The notes beneath the pieces were generated by a model. It saw only the letters and a program-made list of their open reading frames with translations. It was not told the origin of the DNA and searched no databases. Shown here piece by piece: positions 9,361-17,968 of a stretch of DNA of 64,000 nucleotides (position 1 is its first letter; each line of letters begins with the position of its first letter). Origin of the DNA: Terriglobia bacterium (lineage in GTDB: Bacteria > Acidobacteriota > Terriglobia > Terriglobales > Acidobacteriaceae). The stretch covers positions 1 to 64,000 of the forward strand of contig JAIQFT010000003.1 in assembly GCA_020073185.1 (NCBI GenBank). Direction: 5' to 3'. The translations under genes were made by a program, and so were the position numbers.

Positions 9361-9891
9361 TCAGACCACGTCGCCACCGCTGACGGCGCGCCTGGCGTCG
9401 TTGAGCTTGCGGCGGAGAAACTCGGTGTGGTCAGCTTCGAAGTTGGCGAGTTCAGCGTACATATTGCGCTGATTGCGGTCAGAGGTTCTTTCCACCAGTT
9501 GCGAGTAATAACGCATGGCGGTCTGCTCGGCCTCGAGCGCGACTTGTAAGGCGGCGGTGCGCGGAGCAATCGAGGCATGGCCGCGGGAGAAGGCAAACAA
9601 CTCGCCGCTTTCCAGCTTGGGAACTTCCAGCAACTCGCAAACGTCCTCTTCGGTGACGACGCAGGCTTGCGTACCGTAGCGCTCGAAATAGCGCTCCTGC
9701 AGCATGGTGCCGTGACCGCGCTCTTCGGTGGCCATGTCCCAGAAGACTTGCGCGATCTCCAGCGAGTCGGGATCCTTGAATTCGGCGAACAGTTCGGCGA
9801 ACTGCTGGTAGAGCTCGGCGTTGCGCTCTTCGATGAAGATGGCGACGTGCAGCGCTTCTTGCGGGGTCAGCGAAGTGAATTCCCGTTTCAT
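9361..9891 (-). CDS. ferritin-like / rubrerythrin-type diiron protein
   Basis: 176 residues from the ATG at 9891 (MKREFTSLTPQEAL); an ATG further upstream would add an unlikely extension. The helices carry the metal-binding pattern of the ferritin-like superfamily: EERNAELYQQF, then EERGHGTML (ExxH), then EAEQTAMRYY, then EADHTEFL (ExxH). That makes a diiron four-helix bundle likely, with a role in peroxide reduction or iron handling in the cytoplasm. There is no rubredoxin domain, so it is the erythrin-like form. It faces the carbonic anhydrase gene convergently; two small Cys proteins lie upstream. Confidence 0.8.
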   Translation of the reverse strand: MKREFTSLTPQEALHVAIFIEERNAELYQQFAELFAEFKDPDSLEIAQVFWDMATEERGHGTMLQERYFERYGTQACVVTEEDVCELLEVPKLESGELFAFSRGHASIAPRTAALQVALEAEQTAMRYYSQLVERTSDRNQRNMYAELANFEADHTEFLRRKLNDARRAVSGGDVV

Positions 9892-10014
9892 ACATGCTCC
9901 CAGGAACAGACAACCCGGCTTGGAAAAACAGTTTATAACGGACGCTGACGGGCGCAGCCGGCGGCAAGCGATGAAAGCGAACAAATCCACTCAGACAATT
10001 CCTAAAATGGAACC

Positions 10015-10278
10015 TCAGGCCGCGATGGCCGGCCCCGAGGTGGCGCGCGGCCGTGGCGGCAGACGGCGCACCACGACCCGATCGTTGACCCGGCACACGG
10101 TCATGGTCTGCGAGCAGGCCTCGCACAGCCAGAAGCGTTCGACGTGGTGTTCGACGGCGTGGTCCCAGACGGCGTAGGCGCCACGCAATTCCGGGCCGGA
10201 CAGCAGGGTGAAGATGCGGCCTACGTGGAGGTAGCGAAACGACGCGAAGCAGGCCGGGTTGGCGCACTTGGAAAGCAT
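10015..10278 (-). CDS. small zinc-ribbon-like protein of unknown function
   Basis: 87 residues with two cysteine pairs: SKCANPACFASF near the N-terminus and WLCEACSQTMTV near residue 52, a zinc-ribbon arrangement. Basic C-terminus (RVVVRRLPPRPRA). I have no function for it. It is 18 bases downstream of the 10297-10671 gene, same strand, so the two are probably one transcription unit with the ferritin-like gene. Confidence 0.65.
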   Translation of the reverse strand: MLSKCANPACFASFRYLHVGRIFTLLSGPELRGAYAVWDHAVEHHVERFWLCEACSQTMTVCRVNDRVVVRRLPPRPRATSGPAIAA

Positions 10279-10296
10279 CGCGCCTCCTTCTGCTGA

Positions 10297-10671
10297 TCAG
10301 GCACTGCGCGTCAGGCGCTCTTGCTCAATACGCGCGATGACGGCCCGCAACCAGGCGATCGCGGCCCCTTCCAGCTTGGCCTGATTGTAGCCCGATTCCA
10401 AGGTGGCGACGGTTTCTCCCGACGGAGTCAGCGGAATATGGTGGCAGGGAACATTCTCGTTTCGGGACGACTCCGGAACGAAATCGATGAGCATGCATTC
10501 CGCGCACGGGTGCGGGCGCCGGGGTTCGCCGAAGTTGAGGCAGGTGATGGAATCCTGGAAGATCGAGGTCGGCGTTTGCGAAGTGTGGACGGAGCGGCCG
10601 TAACCGCCCTGCTCGAGGAAGTTGAGTTCGAACTTCAGGACTTCAAGGACGTCGCGCTCGTCAGTCGCCAT
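10297..10671 (-). CDS. conserved small cysteine-containing protein, unknown function
   Basis: 124 residues from the ATG at 10671 (MATDERDVLEVLKFEL). Contains a Cys/His set (SITCLNFGE, HPCAECMLIDF, VPCHHIPLT) that could bind metal or a redox centre. The rest has alternating charged and hydrophobic residues of an alpha/beta protein. A similar layout occurs as a hypothetical gene in acidobacterial genomes as far as I recall, but I cannot name a family. Likely co-transcribed with the next two genes. Confidence 0.6.
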   Translation of the reverse strand: MATDERDVLEVLKFELNFLEQGGYGRSVHTSQTPTSIFQDSITCLNFGEPRRPHPCAECMLIDFVPESSRNENVPCHHIPLTPSGETVATLESGYNQAKLEGAAIAWLRAVIARIEQERLTRSA

Positions 10672-10809
10672 GGCAGCACCTCCGCGGACCTGAAGCGATT
10701 GTAACCCGCTAAGCACAGGGAGCTGTGACTTTCCTCACGTCTAGTTGTGACGGATGGCCACTTCCACCCGGACCGGTGCGAGATGAATCACCTGCGAACC
10801 TGACACGGC

Positions 10810-11493
10810 TCAGGCTCGCGCCGACCGCGCCGTCCTCTCCTTGGTTACCAGGCGGTGCTCGAGGGCGAACAGGGCCAGCTCCAGGCGGGTGGAGACGCCG
10901 AGCTTGGCGAAAATGCTGGTCAGGTGGTGCTTGACCGTGTCCTCCCGCACGTTGAACTTCTGCGCCATCTCGCGATTGCTCGAGCCCTCGACGATGGCGG
11001 CCACCATCTGCATTTCGCGCCGGGTCAGGCCGTAGCGGTTGCCGGGCTGCTCGGGAGCGAATTTGCCGAGCACCAGTTGCTGCAGGTCGGGCACGCTGTC
11101 GCGACCGACCCAATAGCTGCCGGCCATGACGGCGGTGATGCTCTTGAGCAAGAGCTGGGTCGCCGATTCCTTCAGCACCACGCCGCGGGCGCCGAGTTGC
11201 AGCGCCTCAACGATCTGCGGGCGCTCCACCGAGGCGGTGAGCAGAATGGTACGCACGGGGCTCTTGGCGAGGCTGAGCTCGCGCAAGGCCTCCAGGCCGG
11301 GCATGCCGGGCATGGCGAGATCGAGCAGCAGGATGTCAGGCTTCAGTTCCTGCGCCAGGGCGACAGCTTCGGCGCCGTCGGCGGCTTCTCCGACCACGCG
11401 CAAATCGGGCTCGGACTCCAGCAGCCGGCGCAGGCCGTCGCGGAAGATAGGGTGATCGTCGGCGATGAGAATGCGGATAGGAACGTTAGACAT
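10810..11493 (-). CDS. NarL/FixJ-type response regulator
   Basis: 227 residues. The receiver domain (1-120) has the acidic pocket in ILIADDHPIF, the phospho-acceptor Asp in DILLLDLAMPG, and the conserved Thr and Lys in TILLTAS and GVVLKES. A LuxR-type helix-turn-helix follows (YGLTRREMQMVAAIVEGSSN, then REMAQKFNVREDTVKHHLTS). Start at 11493 (MSNVPIRIL); it overlaps the kinase stop (11486) by eight bases, so the pair is translationally coupled. It would bind DNA after phosphorylation by the kinase; targets unknown. Confidence 0.93.
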   Translation of the reverse strand: MSNVPIRILIADDHPIFRDGLRRLLESEPDLRVVGEAADGAEAVALAQELKPDILLLDLAMPGMPGLEALRELSLAKSPVRTILLTASVERPQIVEALQLGARGVVLKESATQLLLKSITAVMAGSYWVGRDSVPDLQQLVLGKFAPEQPGNRYGLTRREMQMVAAIVEGSSNREMAQKFNVREDTVKHHLTSIFAKLGVSTRLELALFALEHRLVTKERTARSARA

Positions 11494-13273
11494 AGCCGGC
11501 TTGTGACTTCTGGGGCAGAGTAACCTGCAGACGAGCACCCTGGCCAGGCTGCGATTCTATCTCCAAATTGCCGCCTAGCATACGCACACGTTCCTTGATG
11601 ACGCCCGGGCCTTTTCGGCAAGCGTCTAATTCGGCCAGAGACTTCTTGCCGACGAAGGCGAAGCCGCGGCCATCGTCTTCCACCGCCAGCGTCCATTGGC
11701 CTTCCTGCGCGCCGAAGCGGACGAGCACGCGCTGGGCTCCGCTGTGCTTGCGCACGTTGGTCAGCGCCTCCTGGGCAATGCGAACCAGCTCGCGGCAAGT
11801 GCGTGGCGAGAGCTCGACTTCTTCCAGCGCAGTGGCGAATTCCGCGGCAATGCCGGTATCGCGGCGGAAGCGCTCGACGGTGTCGGCGAGGTGGTCGAGG
11901 AGCTGGCCGGAGCTGACCTCAAGCGGACGCATCTGCTGCATCATAGTGCGCAGGGCGAACACCTGTTCCCGCAGCAATTCTTGAATGCGTTCCAGGCGGG
12001 GCGCGACCTGAGCGGGGTTGTCTACGCGCGAGACCTCGCGGCGTAGGACGTCCACCTCCATTTCCACCGCGATCAAGGCCTGGATGGCGCCGTCGTGCAG
12101 CTCGCGGGCCACCCGTGCGCGTTCGATCGCGCCAGCGCGGGAACGGAGCCGCCGCAACAGGTACACGTTGTAAATGGCCGGCGTGATCTGGCGGATCAGC
12201 TTCTGGGCAAAGAACACTTCCTTGAGCCTGTCTCGACCGGTATTGGCGTCGTACAGCAGCAGGTATCCGGTCCATTCCTCTCCCATGCTGAGCGGGGTGG
12301 AGAGCACGGATGCCGCATCGTTGACCTGCGGAAATTCGGCCGGCGACCACAAGGAATCAGTGTGCGCGCGCTGGCCCTCGGCATCAACCTCCCAAGTGCT
12401 CCACGTCGATCCGCGCCGCTGCGCATAAAAGCTGTGCGTCGGCAAGGATGCGGTGTAGCCTGCGCGCTCCTCGGCGCCGACCTCCGACCAGCCAATGCTG
12501 TTGTGGCCGTTGGGCTTCGCTTCGGAATGCCACAGGAAGACGCGTTCGGAAGCGTTCTGACGAAGGACGGCCAGGGCCCGCGGCGCCGTGAAAAGGCGCA
12601 TGGTTGCGCCAAGAATTGCCTGCATCGAACTGCGCAGGCCGGCCTCCACCCGCGCCAATCCGGCGATGCGAGCAATGAACCTGCTCTCGGCGCGCAACTG
12701 CTTTCCTTCCTCGGCAAGGTAACCCAACAGGGCACCGAGAAGGATGAAGTAGGTGGAGCGGATAACGAAGCGATTCACCTCGTAGTCGCCTTCCAACCAG
12801 GTTCCAAGCGGATGGCCGAAGGTCAACAGCGCCGCCTCGGAGGTCATGACGGCCACGGTGGCCACGGCGGTGGCAAAGGTCTCGAGAAAGCCCCAGCGGA
12901 ACGCCGCGGCCGTCAGCACGAACACGAAGTAGAGGAAAAACGCGCTATTGGGGCCTTCGGAGAACAGCGTCACCACAGCGGGGAACGTCAGGTCGAGGAG
13001 ATGGATCCAGGGAAACGAGGGCACGGCGGCCTCGGCGCGGTTCAACATGCCCCACACGACGACGCTGTACACAACGTAGGAAATCAATACCCCGTAGGCG
13101 ACATTGGCATAGCGGCTGGGCTCGGTGGGATCCAAGTAGATGGCCAGCAAGCCGGCGCAGGCCAGTAGTACGCGGGCCGAGGCGAGCACCCGCTCCACCC
13201 GGCGGCGCTCGTCGAGATCGACGGGCGCACCCAAGCGAATTAGGAAACGCGGGGTGTTGCCCAGCGCGAGCAT
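11486..13273 (-). CDS. NarL-partner sensor histidine kinase (HisKA_3) with membrane and GAF-like regions
   Basis: 595 residues from the ATG at 13273, which has AGGA four bases before it; an upstream start at 13369 is possible. Order: five or six membrane helices (about 40-200), a GAF-like sensor (about 215-375), the HisKA_3 dimerisation helix with the phospho-acceptor His in VARELHDGAIQAL, and a HATPase domain (EALTNVRKHSGAQ, VEDDGRGFAF, LGGNLEIESQPGQGARL). It autophosphorylates and passes phosphate to the LuxR-type regulator next to it. The signal sensed is not evident; the unusual multi-helix N-terminus suggests a membrane-associated cue. Confidence 0.92.
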   Translation of the reverse strand: MLALGNTPRFLIRLGAPVDLDERRRVERVLASARVLLACAGLLAIYLDPTEPSRYANVAYGVLISYVVYSVVVWGMLNRAEAAVPSFPWIHLLDLTFPAVVTLFSEGPNSAFFLYFVFVLTAAAFRWGFLETFATAVATVAVMTSEAALLTFGHPLGTWLEGDYEVNRFVIRSTYFILLGALLGYLAEEGKQLRAESRFIARIAGLARVEAGLRSSMQAILGATMRLFTAPRALAVLRQNASERVFLWHSEAKPNGHNSIGWSEVGAEERAGYTASLPTHSFYAQRRGSTWSTWEVDAEGQRAHTDSLWSPAEFPQVNDAASVLSTPLSMGEEWTGYLLLYDANTGRDRLKEVFFAQKLIRQITPAIYNVYLLRRLRSRAGAIERARVARELHDGAIQALIAVEMEVDVLRREVSRVDNPAQVAPRLERIQELLREQVFALRTMMQQMRPLEVSSGQLLDHLADTVERFRRDTGIAAEFATALEEVELSPRTCRELVRIAQEALTNVRKHSGAQRVLVRFGAQEGQWTLAVEDDGRGFAFVGKKSLAELDACRKGPGVIKERVRMLGGNLEIESQPGQGARLQVTLPQKSQAGYV

Positions 13274-13460
13274 GGATCCTGATTCTGTCACTTTAACCGC
13301 GTCACCACCGCGCAGCAAGCCGGCCGGCACCCTTTTCGACACGGGCAAGGCTGGTGTGACGCAACTCACAGCACCGCCAGGCAGTCAGGCGTAGGCTATT
13401 TCTAGGTAGCTCCGAGCGATGGTTGGTGGCCGCTGGCGCGGTCACGGGAAGGAGCGAACC

Positions 13461-13889
13461 ATGTTGGTCCGGAAAGCAGTGGCGCTGGCGTGCTTGGCCG
13501 CCATGATGGTCCTGGCGCCGTTCGTCTTGGCGCAGAAGACCGCTGAGGCGGGCCCCAAGTACGACGTGGCGAAAGAGGTCACGATCAAGGGGACGGTAGA
13601 AGAGATCACGGAAGTCCCCAATCCCAAGGGACAGATCGGCATTTACCTGACTGTCAAAACTGCGGGCGCGGAGATGGAAGTCCGCCTCTGCCCGAACAGC
13701 TTTCTCAAGGAATTCGAGGTTGTCTTCCACAAGGGCGATCAGGTGATCATCACCGGTTCCAAGGTGCGGGTGAACGAGAAGGATGCGATCCTGGCGCGCG
13801 AAATCGAGCTTGGCAACAACAAGATCGTGCTGCGCGACAAGCAGGGCGTGCCCGTCTGGACGTGGCTGACCAAGGGCGGCAGCCACTAG
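13461..13889 (+). CDS. secreted small OB-fold-like protein
   Basis: 142 residues from the ATG at 13461 (GGAAGGAG upstream at a good distance). Signal peptide MLVRKAVALACLAAMMVLAP followed by FVLAQ. The mature part (EVTIKGTVEEITEVPNP, then GIYLTVKTAGAEMEVRLCPN, FHKGDQVIITGSKVRVN) has the strand rhythm of OB-fold periplasmic proteins. One Cys. Function unknown. It lies divergent from the histidine kinase, with about 190 bases between their start codons, so the two may share a control region. Confidence 0.75.
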   Translation: MLVRKAVALACLAAMMVLAPFVLAQKTAEAGPKYDVAKEVTIKGTVEEITEVPNPKGQIGIYLTVKTAGAEMEVRLCPNSFLKEFEVVFHKGDQVIITGSKVRVNEKDAILAREIELGNNKIVLRDKQGVPVWTWLTKGGSH

Positions 13890-14076
13890 CGAGCGCCAAC
13901 CACCAAGCGCCTCAGCAACCTACTCTTCGGCTGCGTGGGAGGGTGAACACGCTCCCTCTTGCAAGTCTTTGCTGCGGCCATTTCAATCCCGGTGTACCTT
14001 CCGGATAACGGTCGCTGACAACTGGCAACTGGCTCTTTGTGCTCTAATTGGGGGATGTTGGAAAATCGAGGCCTCC

Positions 14077-16017
14077 ATGAGCTCCCCTAAACTGGATACT
14101 CAGACCTCCGCGGTCAGCTACGACTTCTCTCTGCTGAGCGACTACGACCTTCACCTGTTTAACGAGGGGGCGCACAACCGTCTCTACGAACACCTGGGCG
14201 CGCACCTGGCGGAGTGGGAAGGGAAACGCGGCGTGTACTTTGCGGTGTGGGCGCCGGACGCGGAAGAGGTCAACGTCTTCGGCGAGTTCAACGCTTGGAA
14301 TAAGTACACGCACAAACTGCGGTCGCGCGGGCCCTCCGGCATCTGGGAGGGATTCATACCCGGCCTCGGCGACGGTGCCCACTACAAGTACTACATCGTC
14401 TCGCGCTACCTGGGATATCGCGTGGACAAGGCTGATCCCTACGCATTCTTCAACCAGGTGCCGCCGCTCACTGCCTCCATCGTGCGCGACCTCGGCTACG
14501 AATGGGGCGACCAGCAATGGATGCGGACGCGCCACGCACGCCACTCCATGCAGGCGCCGATGTCAGTCTACGAAATGCACATCGGTTCGTGGATGCGGGT
14601 GAGGGAGGAGGACAACCGCTCGCTGAGCTACCGCGAGCTTGCGCCCAAGCTGGCCGAGTACGTCAAGCGCGCCGGCTTTAGCCACGTCGAATTCATGCCG
14701 GTGATGGAACATCCATTCTTTGGCTCGTGGGGATACCAGGTAACCGGGTTTTTCGCGCCCAGCAGCCGCTACGGAACGCCCCAGGATTTCATGTTCTTGG
14801 TCGATCACCTGCACCAGAACGGTATCGGAGTGATTCTGGACTGGGTGCCTTCGCACTTTCCTTCCGACGAGCACGGACTCGCCTACTTCGACGGCACGCA
14901 CCTGTACGAGCACGCCGACATGCGGCAAGGCTTTCATCCCGACTGGAAGAGCTACATCTTCAACTACGGGCGCAACGAGGTGCGCAGCTTCCTGTTGTCC
15001 AGCGCGATCTTCTGGCTCGATCGGTATCACGCCGATGGGCTGCGGGTGGACGCGGTGGCTTCCATGCTGTACCTGGATTACTCGCGCCAGGAAGGCGAGT
15101 GGATTCCCAACCGCTACGGCGGCCGCGAGAACCTGGACGCCATCAGCTTCCTGCAGCGCCTGAACCAGGATGTCTACCAGGAATTTCCCTCGGTGCAGAT
15201 GATCGCCGAGGAATCCACCGCCTGGCCAATGGTGTCGAAACCAACCTACCTGGGCGGACTCGGATTCGGCCTCAAGTGGGACATGGGCTGGATGCACGAC
15301 ACCCTGGTCTACATGAGCAAGGACCCCATCCACCGGCGCTTTCACCATCACGTGCTGACCTTCCGCGGCCTCTACGCCTTCACCGAAAATTTCCTGCTGC
15401 CCCTGTCGCATGACGAGGTGGTGCACGGCAAGGGCTCGCTGCTGGGCAAGATGCCCGGCGACCTGTGGCAGAAGTATGCCAACCTGCGCCTGCTGTTCGG
15501 TTACATGTGGGCGCAGAGCGGCAAAAAATTGCTGTTTATGGGCGGCGAATTCGGACAGTGGCCGGAGTGGAACCACGACGCCAGCGTGGAATGGGACGTA
15601 CTCCAATATCCCGATCATGCCGGCGTGTTGAAGTGGGTCGAGGACCTGAACCGCACCTTGCGCGCCGAGCCGGCGCTGCACCTGCTCGACACCGATCCGC
15701 GCGGCTTCGAATGGGTGGATGCCAACGACGGCGACAACAGCGCGCTTACTTTCCTGCGCAAGACCGAAAATCCCGACGACACCATCCTGGTGGCGCTGAA
15801 CTTTACTCCCGTGCCACGCGAGAACTATCGCGTCGGGGTGCCGCAGTGCGGATATTGGCGCGAGTTGCTCAACAGCGACGGCGAGATCTATGGCGGGTCC
15901 GATATGGGCAACGGCGGCGGCTGCAACTCCGAGCCTATCCCCTGGCACAACCAGTCCTGCTCGGTCGATCTCATCCTGCCGCCGCTGGCAGCGCTCTACC
16001 TGAAGCGGCAGCGTTGA
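14077..16017 (+). CDS. glgB: 1,4-alpha-glucan branching enzyme
   Basis: 646 residues, start ATG at 14077 (MSSPKLDTQ); the open frame runs further upstream but without coding character. It cuts an alpha-1,4 glucan and re-joins it as an alpha-1,6 branch in glycogen synthesis (GH13, cytoplasm). N-terminal CBM48: YFAVWAPDAEEVNVFGEFNA. Catalytic region: nucleophile Asp in DGLRVDAVASMLYLDYSR, acid Glu in MIAEESTAWP, third acid Asp in LLPLSHDEVVHGKGSL. C-terminal beta domain ends LAALYLKRQR. The other glycogen genes (glgA, glgC, glgP) are not in the window, so it is a lone copy here. Confidence 0.96.
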   Translation: MSSPKLDTQTSAVSYDFSLLSDYDLHLFNEGAHNRLYEHLGAHLAEWEGKRGVYFAVWAPDAEEVNVFGEFNAWNKYTHKLRSRGPSGIWEGFIPGLGDGAHYKYYIVSRYLGYRVDKADPYAFFNQVPPLTASIVRDLGYEWGDQQWMRTRHARHSMQAPMSVYEMHIGSWMRVREEDNRSLSYRELAPKLAEYVKRAGFSHVEFMPVMEHPFFGSWGYQVTGFFAPSSRYGTPQDFMFLVDHLHQNGIGVILDWVPSHFPSDEHGLAYFDGTHLYEHADMRQGFHPDWKSYIFNYGRNEVRSFLLSSAIFWLDRYHADGLRVDAVASMLYLDYSRQEGEWIPNRYGGRENLDAISFLQRLNQDVYQEFPSVQMIAEESTAWPMVSKPTYLGGLGFGLKWDMGWMHDTLVYMSKDPIHRRFHHHVLTFRGLYAFTENFLLPLSHDEVVHGKGSLLGKMPGDLWQKYANLRLLFGYMWAQSGKKLLFMGGEFGQWPEWNHDASVEWDVLQYPDHAGVLKWVEDLNRTLRAEPALHLLDTDPRGFEWVDANDGDNSALTFLRKTENPDDTILVALNFTPVPRENYRVGVPQCGYWRELLNSDGEIYGGSDMGNGGGCNSEPIPWHNQSCSVDLILPPLAALYLKRQR

Positions 16018-16019
16018 TG

Positions 16020-16705
16020 CATATCGGAACACCCCGCGCTGGAGCGCGCTCGCCCTCGAGCGCGGCAAAATGTGGTGGAAGCGCCGCTCGAAAAATGCCC
16101 TCCACGGCTGGTTTTTTCGGAGAGGGCACGGCTTCAGCCGTCCCGTTTGAGTCCAGAAATTCATCCGGCTTTAGCCGCTGAGGTGGAAGCGCCAGGCTTC
16201 AGCCCGGCGAATAGTGCCACCAAACAGTAGGGGCTTCAGTGTCTGCGTGAGCACTCACTTTCTAGAAGCGCAGTGGACCAAATACACCCATAATCCAGCC
16301 GCGGAGCCGCGGAATTCGTTAACCCTGCGGGCAGCGCTGGGGAAAGTGGAACGGAATTATCGAGCGCCAGCGGCGCGGCACACTTCTCACGCACACACTT
16401 TCGTTCTGCGTGAGAACTAGTTCTTGCCTGATTGCCGGTGTACGTAACCGCCACATCGCAGCCCCAGCGGGGCGATTGACGATAGCCCGCCACTTCAGTG
16501 GCGGGGCGTATTGGGAAAGCTATCCCAGTGCCGTAGGCCCGATTGAAGTTCTCCCCCACTTCAGGCCGTCCGTAAATGCCGCATCGCCAGGTTGCTGAAA
16601 AACGGCGTCCACGGCCTGTTTCGGAGGGGCGCGCCTTTCGCCGCGCCGTTGAGGCGCGGGATTTTATCCGAAATCGGAACGCAACCCGCCGCGTCGTGCC
16701 GCGCT
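16020..16705. repeat. gene-free, palindrome-rich region
   Basis: 686 bases without a convincing gene. It holds many short inverted repeats of the type ggcttcagcc/ggctttagcc: acggcttcagccgtcc near 16123, ccggctttagccgctgagg near 16170, and caggcttcagcccggc near 16193. Similar elements lie at 26177-26290 and 32889-33024. The right part (about 16570-16705) leads into the type ISP remnant and may be its decayed 5' portion. Confidence 0.6.
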
Positions 16706-16715
16706 CCTCGAATAA

Positions 16716-17747
16716 TTCCGCTCCCACTACCACGCCCCCTCCATCTCCAAGTGGGACATCTTCCACTACATTTACGCCGTCCTCCACCACCCCGAGTACC
16801 GCTCCCGCTACGCCGCCAACCTCAAACGCGAACTCCCCCGCATCCCCTTCTTGGCTGGTGTGGCACACGCGCCCTCGCGTGTGCCGGCTTCAGCCCCTGT
16901 CCCTGCAAAAGCGGCCTCAGCCGCTGCGGTGGAAGCGCCCGGCTTCAGCCCGGCGAATCAGCCCGCCTCGGATTCTCCGGCTTTCGCCGCCGACGTAAAC
17001 CGGGTGGAGCAGGGCTTCAGCCCTGCTGACGAGACCATCCTTGCAACATCGGCTTTAGCCGCTGGGGTCGAGTCCCGCCAAGGACACCAGAACCTAGCCC
17101 GGCACGTCAGTGCCGGGAACATCGGCATTGAACCTGCCGAGTCCCTTCAGGGACGGCAGTCCATAGCCCGGCACATCAGTGCCGGGAACAGCGCGGTTGA
17201 TGGTCCCGAGTCCCGTAGGGACGACACGCTGGTAGCCCAGGGCGCCAGCCCTGGGAACCCCGCCAACATCGTTGCCGAGTCCCGTAGGGACGGCGCGACT
17301 CCCGACCTCGACACCTTCCGCCGCCTCGTCGCCGCCGGCAAAAGCCTCGCCGACCTCCACGTCCACTACGAACAACAACCCGAATACCCGCTGGAAAAAC
17401 TCTGGAAACCCACCGCCAAGCTCGACTACCGCGTCACCAAAATGCGCCTCTCGAACAAAGACAAATCCACCCTCTTCTACAACGACGCCCTCACCCTGAA
17501 AGGCATTCCTCTCGAAACCTCCGACTACCGCCTCGGCAACCGCTCCGCCCTCGAATGGGTCATTGACCAGTACCAGGTCTCCACCGACAAGCGCTCCGGC
17601 ATCACCAACGACCCCAACCGTGCCGACGACCGCGAATACATCCTCCGCCTCATCGGCCAGGTCATCACCGTCTCGCTCGAAACCGTCCAGATCGTCAAGT
17701 CCCTCTCCGAATTTGTTATTTCCGAAACTGCCGCGACCGGTTCTTGA
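16716..17747 (+). pseudogene. type ISP restriction-modification enzyme, C-terminal remnant with internal repeat insertion
   Basis: Two pieces of the C-terminal half of a type ISP (LlaBIII-like) restriction-modification protein are recognisable. The first is SISKWDIFHYIYAVLHHPEY and RSRYAANLKRELPRIPF (to about 16850). The second is SLADLHVHYEQQPEYPLEKL, LGNRSALEWVIDQYQVSTDK and RSGITNDPNRADDREYILRL (from about 17300). In the intact family these two pieces are nearly continuous. Here about 447 bases of palindromic repeats lie between them, yet the frame stays open. A TAA at 16713-16715 interrupts the frame upstream (ALLE-stop-FRSHYHAP), and the helicase/nuclease and methylase domains are absent. 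So it is non-functional as an R-M enzyme. A repeat-driven decay of a defence gene is the best reading. Confidence 0.8.
17095..17301 (+). repeat. 69-bp tandem units with compensatory palindromes
   Basis: Three consecutive units start at 17095, 17164 and 17233, each exactly 69 bases (23 codons). Each unit has one palindrome of the type cccggcac..gtgccggg followed by a second, gtccc..gggac. The first stem is cccggcac/gtgccggg in units 1 and 2, but cccagggc/gccctggg in unit 3. Both arms change together so pairing is kept. A partial unit precedes (gagtcccgccaaggac at about 17070). The array sits within the type ISP remnant. Confidence 0.75.
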
Positions 17748-17820
17748 GTCCGCGCCATCCATCCGGCCTGCCCGACTACCGACTACGGATTACCGACTAC
17801 CGCCCGCCGCCAACCGAAAG

Positions 17821-17906
17821 CCTCTTCCCAAAACGGGAGTCACAAACTCACAATTTCGCCTTTTTTCGGTTGCTTATCACAGACATCTCTCCCCCAACCC
17901 ACTAAC
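17821..17906. repeat. dispersed intergenic repeat, copy A
   Basis: The stretch containing cttcccaaaacgggagtcac, caatttcgccttttttcggt and tatcacagacatctc recurs at 61071-61151 with a modest number of differences. Before each copy there is a run of gactaccg-type tandem repeats. Copy A lies between the type ISP remnant and the 3' end of the thiolase gene. Function unknown. Confidence 0.7.
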
Positions 17907-17968
17907 GCGCGGTCAATTATCACGAATGTGCTGATTTTGAAGCAGATTTCGGGCGCTCTCGCCGGGAC

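Noticed and set aside
12095-13168. Long plus-strand frame opposite the histidine kinase
   Set aside because: It is antisense to clear HisKA_3/HATPase and membrane regions; high GC gives long shadow frames.
14563-16164. Long minus-strand frame opposite glgB
   Set aside because: It is antisense to a complete branching enzyme with all catalytic motifs.
16576-16998. A proline/threonine-rich protein in another frame
   Set aside because: It is a frame-shifted shadow of the type ISP remnant, whose own frame gives recognisable family motifs.
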